In this document: one piece after another, positions 20,680 to 30,200 of the stretch | How the letters are laid out: every line of letters starts with the position of its first letter | How positions within the stretch are numbered: position 1 is the first letter of the stretch | Origin: CAJQQK01 sp963696075 | GTDB lineage: Bacteria > Pseudomonadota > Alphaproteobacteria > Rhizobiales > Hyphomicrobiaceae | Assembly (NCBI GenBank): GCA_963696075.1 | Contig: CAVOJD010000008.1 | Location: 248,001-312,000, forward strand | Direction of reading: 5' to 3' | DNA: 64,000 nt | Notes under the pieces: generated by a model | Databases searched by the model: none | Told to the model about the DNA's origin: nothing | The model's input: the letters and a program-made list of their open reading frames with translations, nothing else | Program-made: the position numbers and the translations under genes

Positions 20680-22905
20680 GTGAAAATTTCAACATCCCAG
20701 GTCGTCAAAGAAGACATGGCGCAACTGGGTATTCGCAAAAGTTCTCGCCTCCTCCCCATCCTCTCAATATTCGCTGTGTTGCTGACCGTCATGTTTGTCG
20801 CGAGCCGGTTCGGCGACAACTCCGTCGACACGCTGTTCGTCAACGCATGCGCCAACATTCAGGCCCCACTTGAGCGTGAGGGCCTCGAGCTGTCCAACGC
20901 GCAACGAATGGCGCGCGTCCAATGCCTGCAGGCCGCGCAGAACGGCGACCGCGCTCAGATGTACAGCCTGATCGAGGGCAGGACCGTCCTGGAGAAATCA
21001 GAACTCCTCACCGCTTTTTCCAATAGCAACAAGGCCTTCGAAAACATCGTGGCAGACCTGCCCGGCGTTGGCGTGGGTTTCGTGAAGAACTACACCAACG
21101 AGCTTATCGATGATTTCGGCGTGATGGGCTGGAACCTGCTGGCGACCATTCTGCTGATTTCGCTTGCAGCATCGGTCAGCGGCGCGTTCGGCATGATTTA
21201 CCGGCGAGACTTCTGGTCGTGGTTTTTCGCGGCAGCCGCCGTGCTCGCAGCGTTCAACTGGTGGATCCCCTTCTATCCCCCTGAACAGAAAATCGATGGG
21301 ACCTCGATCACCATCGGCCTCTTTGCGCTGACACAGATCGCCGTGCTCGTTCTGGCGTTTCGCCTCAGGCGCTACTCGAAAAAAGTGAGCGCTGTCTCCG
21401 CCGCAACCCACAACACGATCCTCGCCCTTGTCATGACGCCGATCGGCCTCGCGATCGCAGCCGGTCAACCTGAAGCGCTCTGGCAAAGCCTCCCGGCTTC
21501 CCTGTCATGGCTCGGACACTGGTTCTTCCGCCTCGAACTCGCATTCCTTGTCTTCGTCCTGTACACGTTGCTTCGGCGCACCGATCTGTGGAACGGGCGC
21601 GAGCCGAAGAATATCGTCGTCTGCCTCGACGGGACGACGAACACCCCCGACCAGCTCGAATTCGGCCGCCTCGCCCAGACCAACGTCTTCAAGCTCTTCA
21701 AGATGTTGAAGGGAGACGTACCAAAGCTCGGCCAGACGGCCTCTGGCCTCAACGCCAGCATCTCCAAACGCTACGCCAACAAGCAGATCGGCCTCTACTA
21801 CAGTGGCGTTGGCAATCGCTTCGAGTACAATCCGATCATCCAGACGCTTGGCGGCGCAACCGGGCTCGGCGCCTCCGATACGGTTGATCGCGCCTATTTC
21901 GACGTGATGCGCCTCTATCGGCCCGGCGACCGGGTTTATATTTTCGGCTTCAGCCGCGGCGCTGCAATCGCCCGCCTCCTCGCCCGTGCGCTCGATCAAC
22001 GCGGCGCCCCCAGGACACTATGGACCTTGCGCCTGCTTGGCCGCGATTGGACGCTTTGGGAATCCAAGGACGAAAAAGTCTATGAGGTCCCCATCGCCTT
22101 GCTGGGTTGCTGGGACACCGTCGCCGCCTTCGGCCTTGCCAAAAACCTCTTCGGCATCGACTTCCAGAAGCTCGATCTGTTCAAGGATCTCACCGTCCCC
22201 GATAACGTCCAGCGCGCCCTCCACGCCGTCGCTCTCGACGAGCGCCGGGTCGAATTCCGGCCGACGTTGATGGAGCCGGACCCGACCCGCCCAGAACAAA
22301 TTCTCGAAGTCTGGTTTTCAGGCGACCATGCCAATGTCGGCGGCGGCTGGGCCACCACGAAGCTGTCTGACACAACCCTCGACTTTATGCTGGCACAGGC
22401 TTCAAGCGGCTACGCCCACACCGAAGGTATGGTCCCAGGCAATGAGGACTGGGGCATCTACCTCGACGCCATCAACCAACTGAAGCTCACGCAGCAGCCG
22501 GTGCCCAATGCGCGCGCACCCTTCGCCTTGAGCCCGGACCCGCTTGGTCTCCTGCGCCAGTGGTTCAGCGCCGTCTACGAATACCAGCCGCGTGTGCTCC
22601 CCCATCACGCGATTATCTCTGAAACGGTTTTTGCACGCATGACCGGGGCCAGGCCGCTCTATGCGCCACAAAGCATCTTTGATCTTGCAGACGAGCTTCG
22701 GGCCAAGCGTCAGACCGTCAATGCAGCAGTCGAGCGCCTCCACGAGACCGGGACACTGACCGCGGAAGAAAGCCGCGACATCGTCAACTTCGAAGCCAAG
22801 CTCAAGCTGACCCGATGGCCGACCGACTTTCACGCCACGATCGCATCCGACACCTTCAGGCAATCAATCTCAAACCGCACGGCCCCCTCTGAACTGCCCG
22901 CCTGA
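20680..22905 (+). CDS. Membrane-anchored DUF2235 (Tle1-like) alpha/beta hydrolase
   Basis: The GTG at 20680 is seven bases after AGGAG at 20668-20672; an ATG at 20674 is too close to it. The product is 741 residues. The N-terminal 300 residues carry several hydrophobic segments (LPILSIFAVLLTVMF, LLATILLISLAASVSGAFG, FFAAAAVLAAFNWWIPFY, later LAFLVFVLYTLL). From about residue 310 (NIVVCLDGTTNTP) comes DUF2235, the fold of type VI secretion phospholipase Tle1. The nucleophile motif GFSRGA has Ser425, and SGDHANVGGGW near residue 550 carries the likely catalytic histidine. No T6SS genes are in sight, so it is probably a membrane-bound lipid or ester hydrolase, not a secreted effector. Confidence 0.85.
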   Translation: MKISTSQVVKEDMAQLGIRKSSRLLPILSIFAVLLTVMFVASRFGDNSVDTLFVNACANIQAPLEREGLELSNAQRMARVQCLQAAQNGDRAQMYSLIEGRTVLEKSELLTAFSNSNKAFENIVADLPGVGVGFVKNYTNELIDDFGVMGWNLLATILLISLAASVSGAFGMIYRRDFWSWFFAAAAVLAAFNWWIPFYPPEQKIDGTSITIGLFALTQIAVLVLAFRLRRYSKKVSAVSAATHNTILALVMTPIGLAIAAGQPEALWQSLPASLSWLGHWFFRLELAFLVFVLYTLLRRTDLWNGREPKNIVVCLDGTTNTPDQLEFGRLAQTNVFKLFKMLKGDVPKLGQTASGLNASISKRYANKQIGLYYSGVGNRFEYNPIIQTLGGATGLGASDTVDRAYFDVMRLYRPGDRVYIFGFSRGAAIARLLARALDQRGAPRTLWTLRLLGRDWTLWESKDEKVYEVPIALLGCWDTVAAFGLAKNLFGIDFQKLDLFKDLTVPDNVQRALHAVALDERRVEFRPTLMEPDPTRPEQILEVWFSGDHANVGGGWATTKLSDTTLDFMLAQASSGYAHTEGMVPGNEDWGIYLDAINQLKLTQQPVPNARAPFALSPDPLGLLRQWFSAVYEYQPRVLPHHAIISETVFARMTGARPLYAPQSIFDLADELRAKRQTVNAAVERLHETGTLTAEESRDIVNFEAKLKLTRWPTDFHATIASDTFRQSISNRTAPSELPA

Positions 22906-22928
22906 GCAGCGCTACGTACGTTAGTGAC

Positions 22929-22944
22929 GGCACCCCATAAAAAC
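22929..22944 (+). repeat. 16-bp direct repeat, right copy
   Basis: Exact copy of the 16-mer at 20388-20403, 24 bases after the DUF2235 stop codon and in the same orientation. Confidence 0.6.
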
Positions 22945-23308
22945 AGCGCACCGTAATCGCGCCCGGAACCATCCTCGCCTTGCCACTCATCATGCCGCCC
23001 CGAATGCGTGTCATGAAGTTGATATCCGTCGCCCACAACTACCCGGTCCCAACCGTGCGCCGTCCGCCCAATCCTGAGCCGATTTGCCGAATTGGCCAAA
23101 TCGCCTTACGATACGTTCATGCTTGTTGAGATCCTCAGATCCGCCGCTCATGCGACCCGTGCCTCCTGTCGCAGCGCCAAAGCACCTCCGTGACCATCCG
23201 ACATTCCTTCATCTGATTGCCGGCACGGCCCCACCCAGCCGCACCTCGGATCATTTGGCAATTTAGACCAAAAACCAAACCGTAGGCTCGCGCGCACAAT
23301 ACCACTCT

Positions 23309-23314
23309 TATAAT
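23309..23314 (+). promoter_or_regulatory. Candidate -10 element of the BCCT transporter gene
   Basis: A perfect TATAAT lies 19 bases before the ATG at 23334. There is no good -35 hexamer at the usual distance, so an activator would be needed if this is real. Confidence 0.3.
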
Positions 23315-23333
23315 AGACCGAGACATCTGACGA

Positions 23334-25025
23334 ATGACATCTACGAATAACAGTCCCGACCTCGTAGCCAAAAATGGCTTTTTTACTGGTTTGCATCCTG
23401 GAATGGGCCTGGCGGCAAAAGGAATGGTCGCCGCCTTTGTTATATTCACCGTCCTCAACGTTGAGTTCGCCGGCAGCATTTACGGATCGATTCGAAGCTG
23501 GATCGAAACTGGGTTGAGCTGGTACTACATAACTACAGTCACAGTTCTTTTCTTGCTGTGCATTTATCTGATGTTCTCGAAATGGGGCGACATACGGCTT
23601 GGAGACGATGACAGCCGGCCCGAGTTTAGTAATTTCTCCTGGTTCTCAATGCTATTTTCCGCCGGCGTCGGCATCGGCATTTTGTTCTTTGGCGTGGCCG
23701 AACCCATTTTCTACTTTGATAACTCCGGCGGCTTTGGCTATCCGAACAACCCACACGCTGAAGCCCTCGGCCATAGTGACATGGACATGCGCCGTGCCGT
23801 GGATGCGATGCGCGTCACTTACTTTCACTGGGGCTTTCATGGCTGGGCCGTCTACGTCATCGTCGGCCTCTGTCTGGCCTATTTCAGCTTCCGCAAGAAA
23901 CTGCCACTCACCTTTCGCTCGGCGCTCTATCCGCTGATTGGCGAGAAAATCTATGGCCCGATCGGCCACGCCGTCGACTTGTTGGCCGTTTTCGGAACCG
24001 TCTTCGGCGTCGCCACATCGCTGGGGCTTGGCGTCAGTCAAATGGCAACCGGTCTGAACGTCTTGTTCGGGATCGACCCTGGCGTATTCACGCAGATTAT
24101 TTTGATTGCAGTCATTTCCGTTATTGCGACGATGTCCGCAGTTTCCGGCGTAGGCAACGGCATAAGAATAATATCCGAATGGAATATTTGGCTTTCAGTA
24201 ATATTGCTGTTGGCCTTCATGGTATTTGGACCGTTTAAGTGGCTGATGAGCTTCTTCATCACGTCGCTTGGGGACTACCTATGGAACGTGGTTCCAATGG
24301 GTTTCTGGACGGCAAATGAGAAGGGCAATGTCGCCTGGCAGGGTAGTTGGACCATCTTCTATTGGGGCTGGTGGATTTCATGGTCGCCATTCGTCGGCAT
24401 GTTCATCGCCCGCATTTCACGGGGCCGGACCATCCGTGAGTTCATGCTTGGCGTGATGTTCGTCCCAACGCTGATTGCCTTCTTCTGGCTGTGTATGTTC
24501 GGCGGCAACGCAATCTGGCAGGAGCTCAACGCTGTCGGTGGGCCGGGCGCCGCAAACGGTGCGGGCATCATCGAAACCGTCCGGGCGTGGAACCTTCCAA
24601 ACGCCCTCTACGGTACGATCGCGAATCTTGGCCAGACATCATGGATGGGCGAGATCGCGTGGCTGCAATGGCCGCTCTCCGCGCTCGCCACGTTCCTCCT
24701 CGCATCGTGGTTCATCACGTCATCGGATTCCGGCACGCTGGTCATCACAACCATTCTTTCGATGGGCGATGATGAACCACCAAAGGTCTTCCGGATCATC
24801 TGGGGGCTGGGTGAAGGATTGGTCGCAGCCGTGCTTCTCCTGGCTGGCGGACTGAAGGCCTTGCAGACAGCATCCATCGCAGCGGCATTCCCAATCTCAT
24901 TCGTGCTGCTCGCGATGGCCTGGGGACTGGTGAAGTCGCTGTCCGAAGATCCATCCGCATCTCCGATATCGACAGAAGAGTATGCGCCCGATGGCACGCA
25001 CATAACGCAAGACCTTCGCGCGTAA
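23334..25025 (+). CDS. BCCT family transporter (betaine/carnitine/choline type)
   Basis: 563 residues with about 12 hydrophobic helices. Signatures include VGIGILFFGVAEPIFYF and MRRAVDAMRVTYFHWGFHGW. The substrate-site and gating segment near helix 8 is GWWISWSPFVGMFIARISRG. It imports quaternary-ammonium or betaine-like compounds (or DMSP) using sodium or proton gradients; the exact substrate cannot be read from sequence. The gene is monocistronic: a strong hairpin follows at 25033-25066. It is somewhat richer in A and T than its neighbours. Confidence 0.93.
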   Translation: MTSTNNSPDLVAKNGFFTGLHPGMGLAAKGMVAAFVIFTVLNVEFAGSIYGSIRSWIETGLSWYYITTVTVLFLLCIYLMFSKWGDIRLGDDDSRPEFSNFSWFSMLFSAGVGIGILFFGVAEPIFYFDNSGGFGYPNNPHAEALGHSDMDMRRAVDAMRVTYFHWGFHGWAVYVIVGLCLAYFSFRKKLPLTFRSALYPLIGEKIYGPIGHAVDLLAVFGTVFGVATSLGLGVSQMATGLNVLFGIDPGVFTQIILIAVISVIATMSAVSGVGNGIRIISEWNIWLSVILLLAFMVFGPFKWLMSFFITSLGDYLWNVVPMGFWTANEKGNVAWQGSWTIFYWGWWISWSPFVGMFIARISRGRTIREFMLGVMFVPTLIAFFWLCMFGGNAIWQELNAVGGPGAANGAGIIETVRAWNLPNALYGTIANLGQTSWMGEIAWLQWPLSALATFLLASWFITSSDSGTLVITTILSMGDDEPPKVFRIIWGLGEGLVAAVLLLAGGLKALQTASIAAAFPISFVLLAMAWGLVKSLSEDPSASPISTEEYAPDGTHITQDLRA

Positions 25026-25032
25026 TCGCTTG

Positions 25033-25066
25033 AAAGGCATCGAACCCATACCGGTTCGATGCCTTT
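25033..25066 (+). terminator. Hairpin terminator after the BCCT gene
   Basis: A perfect 14-base stem (AAAGGCATCGAACC with its complement) encloses a six-base loop and starts eight bases after the transporter stop. The left arm begins with AAA and the right arm ends in TTT, so it may work for both strands. The gene on the right is convergent. Confidence 0.75.
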
Positions 25067-25109
25067 CCTGTTCCAAGCGCCAGCCAGAATGCGACGGGCG
25101 CCGCCAACC

Positions 25110-26114
25110 TCACCGCGCCCGCAATCCTCCGGCCGCCGCCCCATTCACCACATGTACGGGCCGCACGCCCATCGAGACATCCACGATCGACTGCAACGCC
25201 GTGCGCGCGATGTCCTCAAAACATTCATCCGTCCAGCACAGCGCATGCGGCGTGATGATCGTGTTGTCCATGGCCAGAAGCGGACTGTCCGCCGCGATCG
25301 GCTCCTGCTCCGTCACGTCGAGACCCGCGCCCGCAATTGTCCCAGCCGCCAGCGCTTCGGCCAACGCCGCTTCGTCGTGGATCGGCCCGCGGCCGACATT
25401 GAGGTAATAGGCGGTCGGCTTCATCTTGGCGAAGGCCGCGGCATTCATCAGGTGGCGCGTCTCGTCTGTTAAGAGGCAGCACACGACAACAAAGTCCGAC
25501 GTCTCAAGAACCTCGTCGAAGCCCGCAAGCCGTCCCCCCGCCTGGGCCACCTCGCCCGCATCCGCGAACGGGTCGTACGCGACGATCTCGCCGAAGAACG
25601 GCCCGGCGAGCTTCATGATCTCCTTGCCGATGCTGCCCGCCCCGATCAGCCCCAGCCGCCGCGTCGTCAGCCCCGTGCCCATGTAGTCCGTGCGCGCATT
25701 CCACTGGCCGGTTCGCACCAACCTGTCCTTGGCAAAGAGCCGCCCGGCGAGCGCGAACAGCAGCGTCATCGTTGCAACCGCCACCGGCCGGCGAACCGCA
25801 ATCGGCGTGTTGGTCACCACCACGCCCGCCCTCGTCATCGCATCCAGATCGACCGTGTCATAGCCGACGCCATTGCGCGCGATGATCTTGCAGCGCACGT
25901 CCCCGCCCGCGACGCATGACGCCTTCACCAGCGGCAAATTCACGTGCAGCCCGTCGTATTCGGCCATCAGCTCCGGCGTAATCTCCGGAATATCTTCCGG
26001 CAGCCATTCCCACGAGATGTCCGGATTGCCCTTCAGGACATCGAACGCCCGCGCGGGAAAGCACGGCTCCCCCGCCGCCGTCATCAAATCCCGCGTGCTC
26101 GCGACCTTGAACAT
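25110..26114 (-). CDS. D-isomer-specific 2-hydroxyacid dehydrogenase
   Basis: 334 residues with the split catalytic and Rossmann domains of the SerA/LdhA/GhrA group. The NAD site is GAGSIG at 158-163. The catalytic residues are Arg242 (VGRGPIHDEAA), Glu271 (DVTEQEP) and His290 (ITPHALCW). It reduces a 2-oxo acid or oxidises a D-2-hydroxy acid. It follows the HpcH/HpaI aldolase gene after six bases, which suggests that aldolase and dehydrogenase act on the same 2-oxo acid metabolism. Confidence 0.93.
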   Translation of the reverse strand: MFKVASTRDLMTAAGEPCFPARAFDVLKGNPDISWEWLPEDIPEITPELMAEYDGLHVNLPLVKASCVAGGDVRCKIIARNGVGYDTVDLDAMTRAGVVVTNTPIAVRRPVAVATMTLLFALAGRLFAKDRLVRTGQWNARTDYMGTGLTTRRLGLIGAGSIGKEIMKLAGPFFGEIVAYDPFADAGEVAQAGGRLAGFDEVLETSDFVVVCCLLTDETRHLMNAAAFAKMKPTAYYLNVGRGPIHDEAALAEALAAGTIAGAGLDVTEQEPIAADSPLLAMDNTIITPHALCWTDECFEDIARTALQSIVDVSMGVRPVHVVNGAAAGGLRAR

Positions 26115-26120
26115 CTGAGC

Positions 26121-26924
26121 TTATCCCTTCTTGGACGACTTCTTGGACTTCTTCTTGCCCTCGTCTTGATCTTCCACGCTCGCAACGATGCCCCTGACAC
26201 CGGCCATCAACAGGCCATGATCCGTGCCCGCCGCCAGCATGTTGAAGCCAAGCGCCTTGTAGTCCTGCGCCCACGTTGCATCGCTCGCCATGAAGCCGAG
26301 CCCCTTGCCGTTCTTGCGTCCAGCCTTCACGACCCGCTTCAGCGCATCCTTGTAGATCTTGCTCTCGAACTCGCCGGGAATACCGAGAAAGTTCGTAAGG
26401 TCGAAGTGCCCGACCCAGAGCACATCGATCCCGTCGACAGCAGCGATTTCCTCGACATTGTCGAGGCCATGCTCCGTTTCGATCTGGGCGATCACCAGGT
26501 TGTTGGCGTTGGCCTTCTTGATTTTGTCGATCGGCGAGCCGGCCTCGTAGTGGTCGTGCGCGAACCCGAAGGCGGCGCCGCGCCGTCCGACCGGCGGATA
26601 CCGCGTCGCCGCCACGATCTCGCGCGCTTCTTCAGCGCTGTTGACCATCGGGATCATCACGCCTTCACAACCGACATCAAGTGCGCGGGCAAGAAACGAA
26701 TAATCCGACCGCGGCACCCGCACCATCGGGGACACGTCAAGCCCCCGGCAATGTGAAACCTGCGTCTTGATGGTCTCGTAACCGGTGCCGGTGTGCTCCA
26801 TGTCGTAGATGACATACTCACACCCTGCGAGCTTGCAGATCTGCGCGATCCCTGGCGTAAAGCACTCGAAGATCATCGCCCCAAGCACCGTCTCGCCGTC
26901 CATAACTCGTCGCCGCAAACTCAT
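26121..26924 (-). CDS. HpcH/HpaI family aldolase with a lysine-rich tail
   Basis: The ATG at 26924 follows GGAGG closely, so it is preferred over 26960; the product is 267 residues. It has the class II TIM-barrel signature: YDMEHTG, PRSDYSFLARALDVG, GVMIPMVNSAEEA, IAQIETEHGLDNVEEIAA and LWVGHFDLTNFLG. These carry the Glu and Asp metal ligands and the catalytic region. Such enzymes cleave or form 4-hydroxy-2-oxo acids. The last 15 residues (DEGKKKSKKSSKKG) are a basic tail not typical of the family. Confidence 0.92.
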   Translation of the reverse strand: MSLRRRVMDGETVLGAMIFECFTPGIAQICKLAGCEYVIYDMEHTGTGYETIKTQVSHCRGLDVSPMVRVPRSDYSFLARALDVGCEGVMIPMVNSAEEAREIVAATRYPPVGRRGAAFGFAHDHYEAGSPIDKIKKANANNLVIAQIETEHGLDNVEEIAAVDGIDVLWVGHFDLTNFLGIPGEFESKIYKDALKRVVKAGRKNGKGLGFMASDATWAQDYKALGFNMLAAGTDHGLLMAGVRGIVASVEDQDEGKKKSKKSSKKG

Positions 26925-27034
26925 GAAACCTCCTCCACACGCTCCGCGTTCCTGGCACACTCGCCGACCATCGCCATCTGCTCAGTCTGCGCCACGGTGT
27001 TCACCGGTTTCAAGCACACTCACCCCGCCACAAC

Positions 27035-27061
27035 GAAAAACCGCCGGGAAATCCCGGCGGT
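27035..27061 (-). terminator. Intrinsic terminator of the DUF1127 gene
   Basis: On the minus strand CCGCCGGGA, a two-base spacer and TCCCGGCGG form a perfect nine-base stem followed by TTTTTC. It lies about 55 bases beyond the stop codon at 27116. Confidence 0.85.
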
Positions 27062-27115
27062 GATGGTTGGAGTATGTTCCAAGGCGCGCCGCAGTGGACA
27101 CGCGCACCACTTGGC

Positions 27116-27379
27116 TTAATCGGTGAGGCGCTCAACAACCGCGGCGCGCGCCTTTGGCAGGTCGAAGCTGCCACGCTTGATTTCCCGGGCAACCGCGCCT
27201 GCATCAAGACCAAGGTCCGCAAGCTGCGCGTAACTCAACCTCGCAAGCTGGCGACGCTCGCGCCGCACCTGGACGACCAATTCGATATAGGCGACCGCCT
27301 TCAGGAGCGAAAACCGGCTCCAACCAAGGGTCTCGGCTAGATCGCGCGTCGAAAACGTCGAAAGAAAAGTCCGGCTCAT
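27116..27379 (-). CDS. Small DUF1127 protein
   Basis: The ATG at 27379 follows an AGGAAGGGG purine run; an ATG at 27385 is also possible. The 87-residue product ends with the DUF1127 pattern: a helical VQVRRERRQLARLSYAQLAD, then LGLDAGAVAREIKRGSFDLP. DUF1127 proteins are small, basic and alphaproteobacterial; some bind RNA and affect phosphate and stress responses, which is family knowledge only. It has its own terminator and is divergent from a LysR gene. Confidence 0.82.
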   Translation of the reverse strand: MSRTFLSTFSTRDLAETLGWSRFSLLKAVAYIELVVQVRRERRQLARLSYAQLADLGLDAGAVAREIKRGSFDLPKARAAVVERLTD

Positions 27380-27589
27380 GACCATCCCCTTCCTGGGTAG
27401 ATGTCTCTTGATCATCGACCGCGCCGTTCTGCGACGGCTGCGGCGGCATGACCAAATACGTAGCCGAACCTCTTGCATAAATAAATCGAATATAATTTAT
27501 TCGTAGCATAAGATATGCTTTATCTGACGGACCAACCGGAGCGGACGGCAGAACGCTCCACCGACACGACTTCCCCAGGAACCGAACCC

Positions 27590-28492
27590 ATGCACAAGGA
27601 TATCGACACGTCGATTTTGAGAGCCTTTGTCGCCGTCGCCGAGACCGGCAGCGTCACCGCGGCTGCCCGGCTCCTGAACCGCACACAGGCAGCCGTCAGT
27701 CAGCAGATCAAACGCGTCGAGCAGCACTTCAACGCGGACCTGTTCCACCGCGAGCACAAGCGCATCAGCCTGAGCCTGGACGGCGAACGCCTGCTTGGGC
27801 CGGCGCAAAAGCTCCTGTCGATGAACGATGAGACCTGGGGCATGATGACGACGCCAAGCTATCAGGGCGAAGTCTGCCTCGGCCTGCCAACCGACCTCGT
27901 CGCAACGTACGCAGCATCCATCCTCCGCCGCTTCAATTCAGCCTGGCCGCAGGTCCGCCTCTCGATCGAAACGGGCAATTCCCGCGAACTCGTCAAGGCC
28001 GTCGACAACGGCGATCTCGAGCTGACGCTGTCGACCGACCAGATGATCGACCGCCCCCACACGACACTCTACCGCGATCGCCTCGTTTGGGTCGGCGCGC
28101 CGGACAGCGACGCCCACCTCAATCGCCCCCTGTCGCTTGCAATCGGGGGGCGCTCCTGCCGTTTCCGCCCGATCGTCCTCGATGCCCTGACAGCGGCCGG
28201 CATCGAGTGGCGCACGGTTATTGAGATCACCAACCACGAGGCGATGTGCGCCCCCGTTGCCGCCGGCCTCGCGGTCACCGTCCTGCTGGCCGACACCGTC
28301 CCCTCGAACCTTACCATCATCGGCCCTGACGTAGGCCTGCCGCCGCTGCCGGATTTCGACATCAACCTCCATTTGACCCGCGGTGACCTGAGCGAACTTG
28401 GCCGTGAACTGGCACAACACGTGCGAGCCGATTTCGCCGCCCGCTATGGCTCGACCCTGCCGCGCCCGGCACACGCCAGCCCAGCGGCGTGA
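27590..28492 (+). CDS. LysR-type transcriptional regulator
   Basis: The ATG at 27590 (MHKDIDTSILRAFVAVAETG) follows AGGA at 27576-27579 and places the helix-turn-helix (SVTAAARLLNRTQAAVSQQI) where it belongs; the frame upstream is not coding. The 300-residue product has a C-terminal effector domain starting near residue 90 (YQGEVCLGLPTDLVATY). The target may be the SDR gene starting 31 bases later, with which it is probably cotranscribed, or the DUF1127 gene on the other side. Confidence 0.9.
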   Translation: MHKDIDTSILRAFVAVAETGSVTAAARLLNRTQAAVSQQIKRVEQHFNADLFHREHKRISLSLDGERLLGPAQKLLSMNDETWGMMTTPSYQGEVCLGLPTDLVATYAASILRRFNSAWPQVRLSIETGNSRELVKAVDNGDLELTLSTDQMIDRPHTTLYRDRLVWVGAPDSDAHLNRPLSLAIGGRSCRFRPIVLDALTAAGIEWRTVIEITNHEAMCAPVAAGLAVTVLLADTVPSNLTIIGPDVGLPPLPDFDINLHLTRGDLSELGRELAQHVRADFAARYGSTLPRPAHASPAA

Positions 28493-28523
28493 ACCCCTCC
28501 GACCCGGCCGGACAAGAAAGCCC

Positions 28524-29378
28524 ATGAAACTGATCGATACTTGGCTCCGTCGCGCGTGGCGACCCGATGAAACGGCCCTGCAGGCCTTATCCGGCACCCG
28601 CCCCGCCCTCCTTGTCACCGGCGGCTCTGACGGCATCGGGCGCGCCATTGCCTTGAAGCTCTCCACGCCGCAAAGGACGACGATCCTTATCGCTCGTCAC
28701 AGCGAACGCCTCGCGAAAACCGCCGCCGATGTCACCACGCATACCGGTACCGAATGCCTCATCCTCGCACTCGACGTCCGTCAGCCCGACGCGCCGCACC
28801 AGATCCGCGCCCTCCTCGAGAGCCATGACCTCTACGCTGATATCCTCGTCAATTCCGCCGGCGTTGGCACCACCGGCGAATTCGCAAGCACACCCCTCGA
28901 CGACCTCACGACGATCACCGACCTCAATGTAACGGCGCTCACGCGACTGACCCGGGCGTTCCTCCCCGACATGCTCGTGCGGGGAGAGGGTGGCATCATC
29001 AACGTCGCCTCGCTTGGCGGCTTTGTGCCCGGCCCCTACCAGGCCGCCTACTATGCCTCAAAGGCCCACGTGATCTCACTCACCCGCGCCTTGGCCTGGG
29101 AATACCGCGGCCGGGGCGTGCGCATCACGACGGTCACCCCCGGCCCGGTCAACACCGAGTTCCACGCCCGCGCCGACGGCGAAACTTCTCTCTATCGGCG
29201 GTTCCTGCCGGCGGTTTCACCCGAAACGGTCGCCCGCTGGACCAGCCTTGGTTACGCGCTCGGCCTGAGCATAATCGTGCCCGGCATCCTGCCCAATCTG
29301 CTGGCCCTCAGCGTCCGCATTCTGCCCGGCTTCCTGACCATTCCCGTCATCGCGATTCTGCTGAAGCCCCGCCGCTGA
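28524..29378 (+). CDS. Short-chain dehydrogenase/reductase
   Basis: The start is the ATG at 28524 (MKLIDTWLRRAW). The 284-residue product has the classical SDR motifs: TGGSDGIGRAIA for cofactor binding, NSAGVG, the catalytic serine in INVASLGG, YYASK (Tyr and Lys), and PGPVNTEF. The hydrophobic C-terminus (LALSVRILPGFLTIPVIAIL) suggests membrane association. Cotranscription with the LysR gene is likely. The substrate is unknown. Confidence 0.92.
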   Translation: MKLIDTWLRRAWRPDETALQALSGTRPALLVTGGSDGIGRAIALKLSTPQRTTILIARHSERLAKTAADVTTHTGTECLILALDVRQPDAPHQIRALLESHDLYADILVNSAGVGTTGEFASTPLDDLTTITDLNVTALTRLTRAFLPDMLVRGEGGIINVASLGGFVPGPYQAAYYASKAHVISLTRALAWEYRGRGVRITTVTPGPVNTEFHARADGETSLYRRFLPAVSPETVARWTSLGYALGLSIIVPGILPNLLALSVRILPGFLTIPVIAILLKPRR

Positions 29379-29552
29379 TCTGGCCGAACGGCGGCATTTG
29401 GCACACCTCGCCTGGCCGCACCAGCGAGAATTTACCGTAATCGGGACGCGCGTTTGGAATTTGGAAACGCTTATCGGATTGAATGATGAGCGCGGCAGGT
29501 CATTAAGTTGTGCGTTCCTGCAGCGTGTTTAGGGGGATGGGGGCCGCGCTTC

Positions 29553-30065
29553 TCATCCCCCAATTCGTTTTGGCTCTTCGGCCGCATCCGCTCCAACGCT
29601 CTCTTCGGCCGAAGCAGCCTCCGGCGTTTCACCTTCAGCCCCGGTTGCCTCAGCGCCAGGCCCCGCAGGACCAGACGCCTCACCATCATGCGCCATATCC
29701 GCCGGCGCTTCACCTTCCTCGGCTAGTCGTTCAACCGCCCGGCGCAGGCGTTCGCGGAACCTGTCATAGATCTCACCTGCCCGCGTACCGAGATCCACGC
29801 CGCTGTCGAGATCGCCAATGAACGTCTCAAGCTGTCGCCCAACGAACGTCGACGCGCCGCCCCCGGTGGTCCTGCCAGCCGCGATGGCCGCTTCCTCGAT
29901 GCGCACGTACTCACTGAGCAGCCGTTCGTAGGCATCCCCGGCCTCAACCTCAACGCTGATCGGCGCGCGATCCGCACGCCCGCCAACCACCGGTCTCGCA
30001 ACCACGCGCGAAACAGCGCCACTAAGCCCGGCGGTAAACGTCCGCCGCGTCAATTCCCAGGCCAT
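29553..30065 (-). CDS. Hypothetical acidic protein
   Basis: 170 residues. The middle (GDAYERLLSEYVRIEEAAIA and IYDRFRERLRRAVERLAEEG) is predicted helical. The last 50 residues are low-complexity, rich in Ala, Glu and Gly. I recognise no family. Codon use matches the neighbouring genes and there is no competing frame, so it is probably real. It is divergent from the PRISE reductase gene. Confidence 0.55.
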   Translation of the reverse strand: MAWELTRRTFTAGLSGAVSRVVARPVVGGRADRAPISVEVEAGDAYERLLSEYVRIEEAAIAAGRTTGGGASTFVGRQLETFIGDLDSGVDLGTRAGEIYDRFRERLRRAVERLAEEGEAPADMAHDGEASGPAGPGAEATGAEGETPEAASAEESVGADAAEEPKRIGG

Positions 30066-30200
30066 CGCCTCCTCCGCGCTCCATCACACTGATGCGCAAT
30101 CCATCCCGACACCCTGTTATATAGTGCCTCCAAATCAAAACTGCCGCGCCGCATCCGGCACCAACGGCACCACCCCCGAAACCACGTCGAGGAATCCATC

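Larger units (their letters stand above)
22906..23333. other. Intergenic region between the DUF2235 and BCCT genes
   Basis: About 430 bases with the second 16-base repeat at 22929-22944 and a TATAAT hexamer at 23309-23314 just before the BCCT gene. Short frames here show no coding features. Confidence 0.5.

Noticed and set aside
20680..22905. A type VI secretion effector with its immunity gene
   Set aside because: The protein has its own membrane domain, there is no VgrG, chaperone or immunity gene beside it, and no T6SS gene in the window.
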